Source: a virus
Length of the DNA stretch: 21,115 nt
IMG/VR virus record: IMGVR_UViG_3300020215_000152
Location: 1-21,115 of that record
Reading direction: 5' to 3' (one strand)
Position numbers and translations under genes: made by a program. Positions 18,018 through 21,115 of this stretch are shown here, piece after piece. Numbering within the stretch: the stretch's first letter is position 1; each line of letters begins with the position of its first letter. Below the pieces are notes generated by a model. It was given only the letters and a program-made list of their open reading frames with translations. It made no database searches and was not told the DNA's origin.

Positions 18018-21016
18018 TGCCACTGGTTGAGCAGTTAGTTCAGGTCCTGTTCTCGGGCGTCGACCAGCGGACGAAGGACAAGGTCATCCGCGTGCCTGGC
18101 AAGCTCGTGGAGGCCAAGAACGTCCGCATGAGCAAAACGGGCGCCTATGGCAAGCGCTATGGCGCAAGCGCGCTCAATACCACGACTGACAGCGGCACAA
18201 TTACAACGGGCAAGGGGATCGCGGCGTCGAATGACTCCATCGTCCTGCATGCCAATGATGTCATCTACAACCGGGACACCACAAACAATATGTGGCGCAA
18301 CCGCGGCACCCAGGCTCGGGCGTTTGCCACGGATCAGGTGGCCATACCCTCTAGGGCGGGACGTCCTCAGTGCGTCGTTCAGTCTGGCTACATCTACGAA
18401 TTCACGGCGGGCCTTCAGACCACAACGACACCTGGCTTCTATTACCGTGTTACCGACGCGGCATCTGGAATCGAGATCAAGGCGCCCACATTTGCGAGCT
18501 ACGGCGGCGTTGGTACTACGGTACTGAACATGCGAGCCATAGCGGCGGGAGGCTACGTTTGGGTCTTCATCGGAGACAACGATCCCATCAAGGCCTTTAA
18601 GTTCGACCCGGCGACGCCAGCCGCGGCGCCGACTTCTACCGACTATTTTGACCCAACCGCCGGGGGCGTCCAGATTGCTTGGGATGTCATCTCAACGGTC
18701 AATGGCGTAGCCTTCTTTGCCATCGCCGGTTCTGGTTCCACGATCGGCGGCGTGTCACGCACTACGTGGTTTTCTTACCTGGACACGGCCACTGGCCTGG
18801 CGGCGGCGTCGCCCGGGTGGGTCGGCGATAGCACCATGGTTTATTCATCGGGCCATACCGCAGCATGGGTCAAGTACGACGGCACGAACGGCTTCCTGTA
18901 CCTGACCTACCTGGGGCCTAGCGCAACATTCTCTGCGCGACTAGTGCGAGTCAGCGCCTCTGCTTTTACCGGCGTAACCGAGCGGAACCTAACCAATCAT
19001 TCCGGTTCAAACGACAGAATACTGAATGGCTATAGCGACGACGGCGACACCGTCCAGGTGCTCCTGTCCGACGCGTCAAATGGCTCCACCAGCGCTGATA
19101 TTGAGAACTGCAAGATCCACAAGTATCAGCACGTTTGGTCCACAAACACGACCACGACGACAAGCAACTGGATGCGCCACGCGTGGCTCGCGTGTGAGCC
19201 GTTTAAGATCGGGTCTACGTGGTACCTGATTACAGGCTACGACGACAACAATAACCTACAACGCTCGTATTGCCTGAGGACGGCCAGCGACAAGGCTATC
19301 CTCGCCCGCGCCCTCTACGCCCGTGCCGGCAACGTCTTTCACCGCGGCACCACGTCATTCAACAATATGACGGCGGCGTATTCGGCCGTGACTGTTTCGG
19401 GAAACACTGTTTATTCATGTCTCATAGGCAACGACGGTGTTAACGGTGAGTACCACGTTCGCCGCGTCATCTGGAACCTGGCGGACAGCTATGGGCCGCT
19501 GAGATCGCTGGATGGCGGGCAAAACGTGCTTGTTCCTGGCGGATGGCCTGCGCGCCTGGGCGACAGTGAATCTACGATCGTCGATCCGGCGCCAATGATG
19601 TACCCGCGCTCCCATGGAACGCCCACTACGGTAGCCAGCGCCGGGGCGACTCTAAACGGGACGTACGGCGTCGCGATCCTGTACTCATACACGGACGGAC
19701 GCGGACGTCGTTACCTGTCCAGCCCAACGGCACAGACCAATACCGCCGTCACGACCAACAACGCGATCCGCATCGCCGCGCCCAATCTCCGTATGGGCAA
19801 CCAGGACCTGGCAAAATTCAAGATAGAGGTCTATATCACGGGGGCAGGGCCGGCGGGCAGCCTCCAGCTCGTAAAGACCGTTGCCAACGATCCGACGACG
19901 GACACCCAGAACATTGATCTAACGGCCCCCGCGGCGACGGGGGCTGAAACCATTTACACCGCGTCCAGCGAGCTATCGAACGCCCCGCCGCCGCCGTTCA
20001 AGGTGGTTACGGAATGGCATAACCGCGTGTTCCTTACGGACACGGATGTGGAGGGCGAGGTCTGGGCGTCCAAGGAATACGTTGTAGGTCGCGGCACGGA
20101 CTACGCCGAGACGCTGGTGTTCAAGGTTGGCGCAGGGACAGGGCGAATCCGCGCTGCTGGCGTTGTTGATGACAATTACCTGGCATTTTTCAAGCGCGAC
20201 TCGATTTCGGTCATCCAGGGCGCGGGCCCCGACTCACGCGGCAGAGGGCAGTATTCGCCCATTGAAGTCCCAGGCGCCTACGGCTGTACCAATCCCAACA
20301 GCGTCGTCACGGGGCCGCAGGGATGCTTTTTCGCGCATACCGACGGCGGGATCTATCTGCTTGGTCGCACGCTGGAGGTCACGTACATCGGTCGCGGCGT
20401 CGACAACCACAAGAGCGCCACGATCCAGGCGGCGGTTCACTTCCCGAAGGATCAGCACGTCAGGTTCTGGACGTCGACTAATAAGGTTTTGGTATTCGAC
20501 TACGGCCATCCGACGGAATCGGATCCGATGGGCCAGTGGTACGTATGGGAAGGAGACGCCATGGCTGGGCTGGCCGCAGCGGTGGTTAACGACGTCGTGC
20601 ACTATGTGCAATCTAACGGCGTCGTGTACAAGGAAGTGTCCGGCCAGTACTTCGACGGGACGAACACGCCGATCCTCCATGCCGTGGAAATCGCCCCGAT
20701 CCCGTTTGGGAACATCCTTGGCTATAGCCAGTGCATGCGTGGCCAGCTCCTGGGAACGTACGCCGCCGCCAGTACCGTGCGAGTCACGCTGAAGTCGGAC
20801 TACGCCGCGTCCACCGACACGCTGTCAAAGGCGTTCACGGCGGGGCCCTTGAACCTGGAGTTTCGCCCCGTCAACACACGCAAGAACACGTCATTCGGGG
20901 TTCGCATTGAGCAGACAGGATCGGACTTGACCGAGGCGTTCACGATCGAAGGCTTGGCGTTCGAAATTCTACTTGAGCCGCGCCTCAGGCGCTTAAACAC
21001 GACAGCGAGGATTTAG
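18017..21016 (+). CDS. Large tail nozzle / tail-tubular-B-like protein
   Basis: 999 residues, GTG start in a TAGTG junction. The N-terminus (LFSGVDQRTKDKVIRVPGKL, VEAKNVRMSKTGAYGKRYG) is the common opening of phage tail nozzle and stabilisation proteins, with G.D.RT...V..GKL....N......G...KR.G. The remainder is almost all beta strand with many Trp, Tyr and Gly residues, including YSYTDGRGRRYLSSP (about 555-570) and HNRVFLTDTDVEGEVWASKE, typical of beta-propeller/sandwich parts. Its size and position after the adaptor suggest the tube that ends a short tail. Receptor-binding fibres should lie further downstream. Confidence 0.75.
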   Translation: MPLVEQLVQVLFSGVDQRTKDKVIRVPGKLVEAKNVRMSKTGAYGKRYGASALNTTTDSGTITTGKGIAASNDSIVLHANDVIYNRDTTNNMWRNRGTQARAFATDQVAIPSRAGRPQCVVQSGYIYEFTAGLQTTTTPGFYYRVTDAASGIEIKAPTFASYGGVGTTVLNMRAIAAGGYVWVFIGDNDPIKAFKFDPATPAAAPTSTDYFDPTAGGVQIAWDVISTVNGVAFFAIAGSGSTIGGVSRTTWFSYLDTATGLAAASPGWVGDSTMVYSSGHTAAWVKYDGTNGFLYLTYLGPSATFSARLVRVSASAFTGVTERNLTNHSGSNDRILNGYSDDGDTVQVLLSDASNGSTSADIENCKIHKYQHVWSTNTTTTTSNWMRHAWLACEPFKIGSTWYLITGYDDNNNLQRSYCLRTASDKAILARALYARAGNVFHRGTTSFNNMTAAYSAVTVSGNTVYSCLIGNDGVNGEYHVRRVIWNLADSYGPLRSLDGGQNVLVPGGWPARLGDSESTIVDPAPMMYPRSHGTPTTVASAGATLNGTYGVAILYSYTDGRGRRYLSSPTAQTNTAVTTNNAIRIAAPNLRMGNQDLAKFKIEVYITGAGPAGSLQLVKTVANDPTTDTQNIDLTAPAATGAETIYTASSELSNAPPPPFKVVTEWHNRVFLTDTDVEGEVWASKEYVVGRGTDYAETLVFKVGAGTGRIRAAGVVDDNYLAFFKRDSISVIQGAGPDSRGRGQYSPIEVPGAYGCTNPNSVVTGPQGCFFAHTDGGIYLLGRTLEVTYIGRGVDNHKSATIQAAVHFPKDQHVRFWTSTNKVLVFDYGHPTESDPMGQWYVWEGDAMAGLAAAVVNDVVHYVQSNGVVYKEVSGQYFDGTNTPILHAVEIAPIPFGNILGYSQCMRGQLLGTYAAASTVRVTLKSDYAASTDTLSKAFTAGPLNLEFRPVNTRKNTSFGVRIEQTGSDLTEAFTIEGLAFEILLEPRLRRLNTTARI

Positions 21017-21018
21017 TT

Positions 21019-21115
21019 ATGGGTCTTTGGGATAAGGCAAAGAAGCTAGGCAAGAAGGCTACGACGCCGTTTACGAGGCTGGCCAAGGGAGATGTCGTCG
21101 GCGCACTGGAGGCCA
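21019..21115 (+). CDS. N-terminus of a further structural-region protein (truncated by window edge)
   Basis: ATG 21019, 2 nt after the nozzle stop, with CGAGGA at 21006-21011. The 32 visible residues (MGLWDKAKKLGKKATTPFTR, LAKGDVVGALEA) form a basic amphipathic helix with no signal peptide. This kind of opening occurs in phage internal virion and tail-associated proteins, but nothing decides the identity here. Confidence 0.55.
   Translation, partial: MGLWDKAKKLGKKATTPFTRLAKGDVVGALEA

Noticed and set aside
1-21115. CRISPR arrays, insertion sequences, integrase/att sites, diversity-generating retroelement
   Set aside because: No regularly spaced direct repeats, transposase, integrase or reverse transcriptase motifs were seen. 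A retroelement would more likely lie with the tail-fibre genes beyond the right edge.

Overview
This window is a segment of a tailed double-stranded DNA bacteriophage (or prophage) genome. Every convincing gene is on the + strand, genes are packed with ATGA/TAATG-type overlaps, and the order is the classic one: replication, then small accessory genes, then packaging, head and tail. The DNA is GC-rich, which suits a GC-rich proteobacterial host. A recurrent N-D-N tripeptide in the disordered parts of four unrelated proteins reminds me of alphaproteobacterial (Rhizobiales-like) proteins; that host guess is an inference. The adaptor-like protein followed by a ~1000-residue nozzle-like protein, with no long tail tube or tape measure in view, suggests a short-tailed (podovirus-type) virion. 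No integrase, repressor, lysis gene, RNA polymerase or receptor-binding fibre lies in the window.

Layout. 1-2105: end of an unidentified gene, an O-like replication protein, and a DnaB-type helicase. The O-like gene contains three 9-bp palindromic repeats at an exact 11-bp period, a 15-bp palindrome, a short very AT-rich tract, a 12-bp palindrome and a fourth repeat copy. This is the architecture of a lambda-type origin lying inside the initiator gene. 2149-4185: small genes, including a protein with two tandem helix-turn-helix modules, a 34-residue membrane peptide and a second HTH protein. 4182-4883: a C5-cytosine DNA methyltransferase whose gene fully contains, in the +1 frame, a second protein gene with its own strong ribosome binding site (4348-4863). 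4880-9917: about sixteen small coupled genes, including several Cys-rich presumed zinc-binding proteins, a cupin-fold protein, a GNAT-like protein and a 28-residue membrane peptide. They are interrupted by a gene-poor stretch (7899-8157) that ends in competing hairpins over a start codon.

9917-14359: terminase large subunit, a 60-residue protein, portal and scaffold. 14360-14506: hairpin-rich leader. 14507-17026: major capsid protein, a beta-rich decoration or fibre-cap protein, a head-fibre-like repeat protein and a small acidic protein. 17089-21115: adaptor/connector, small beta protein, nozzle-like protein and the start of another gene.

How the parts work together. The O-like protein would bind the in-gene repeats and load the helicase encoded directly downstream. 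The methyltransferase probably protects the genome from restriction. TerL fills a prohead built from portal, scaffold and coat, and adaptor plus nozzle then close the neck. Strong GC-rich hairpins with 6-nt loops lie a few bases upstream of the ribosome binding sites of the coat, head-fibre and adaptor genes, so RNA structure may set the expression ratios of the structural genes. The two observations I would check first are the dual-frame methyltransferase locus and the embedded origin.
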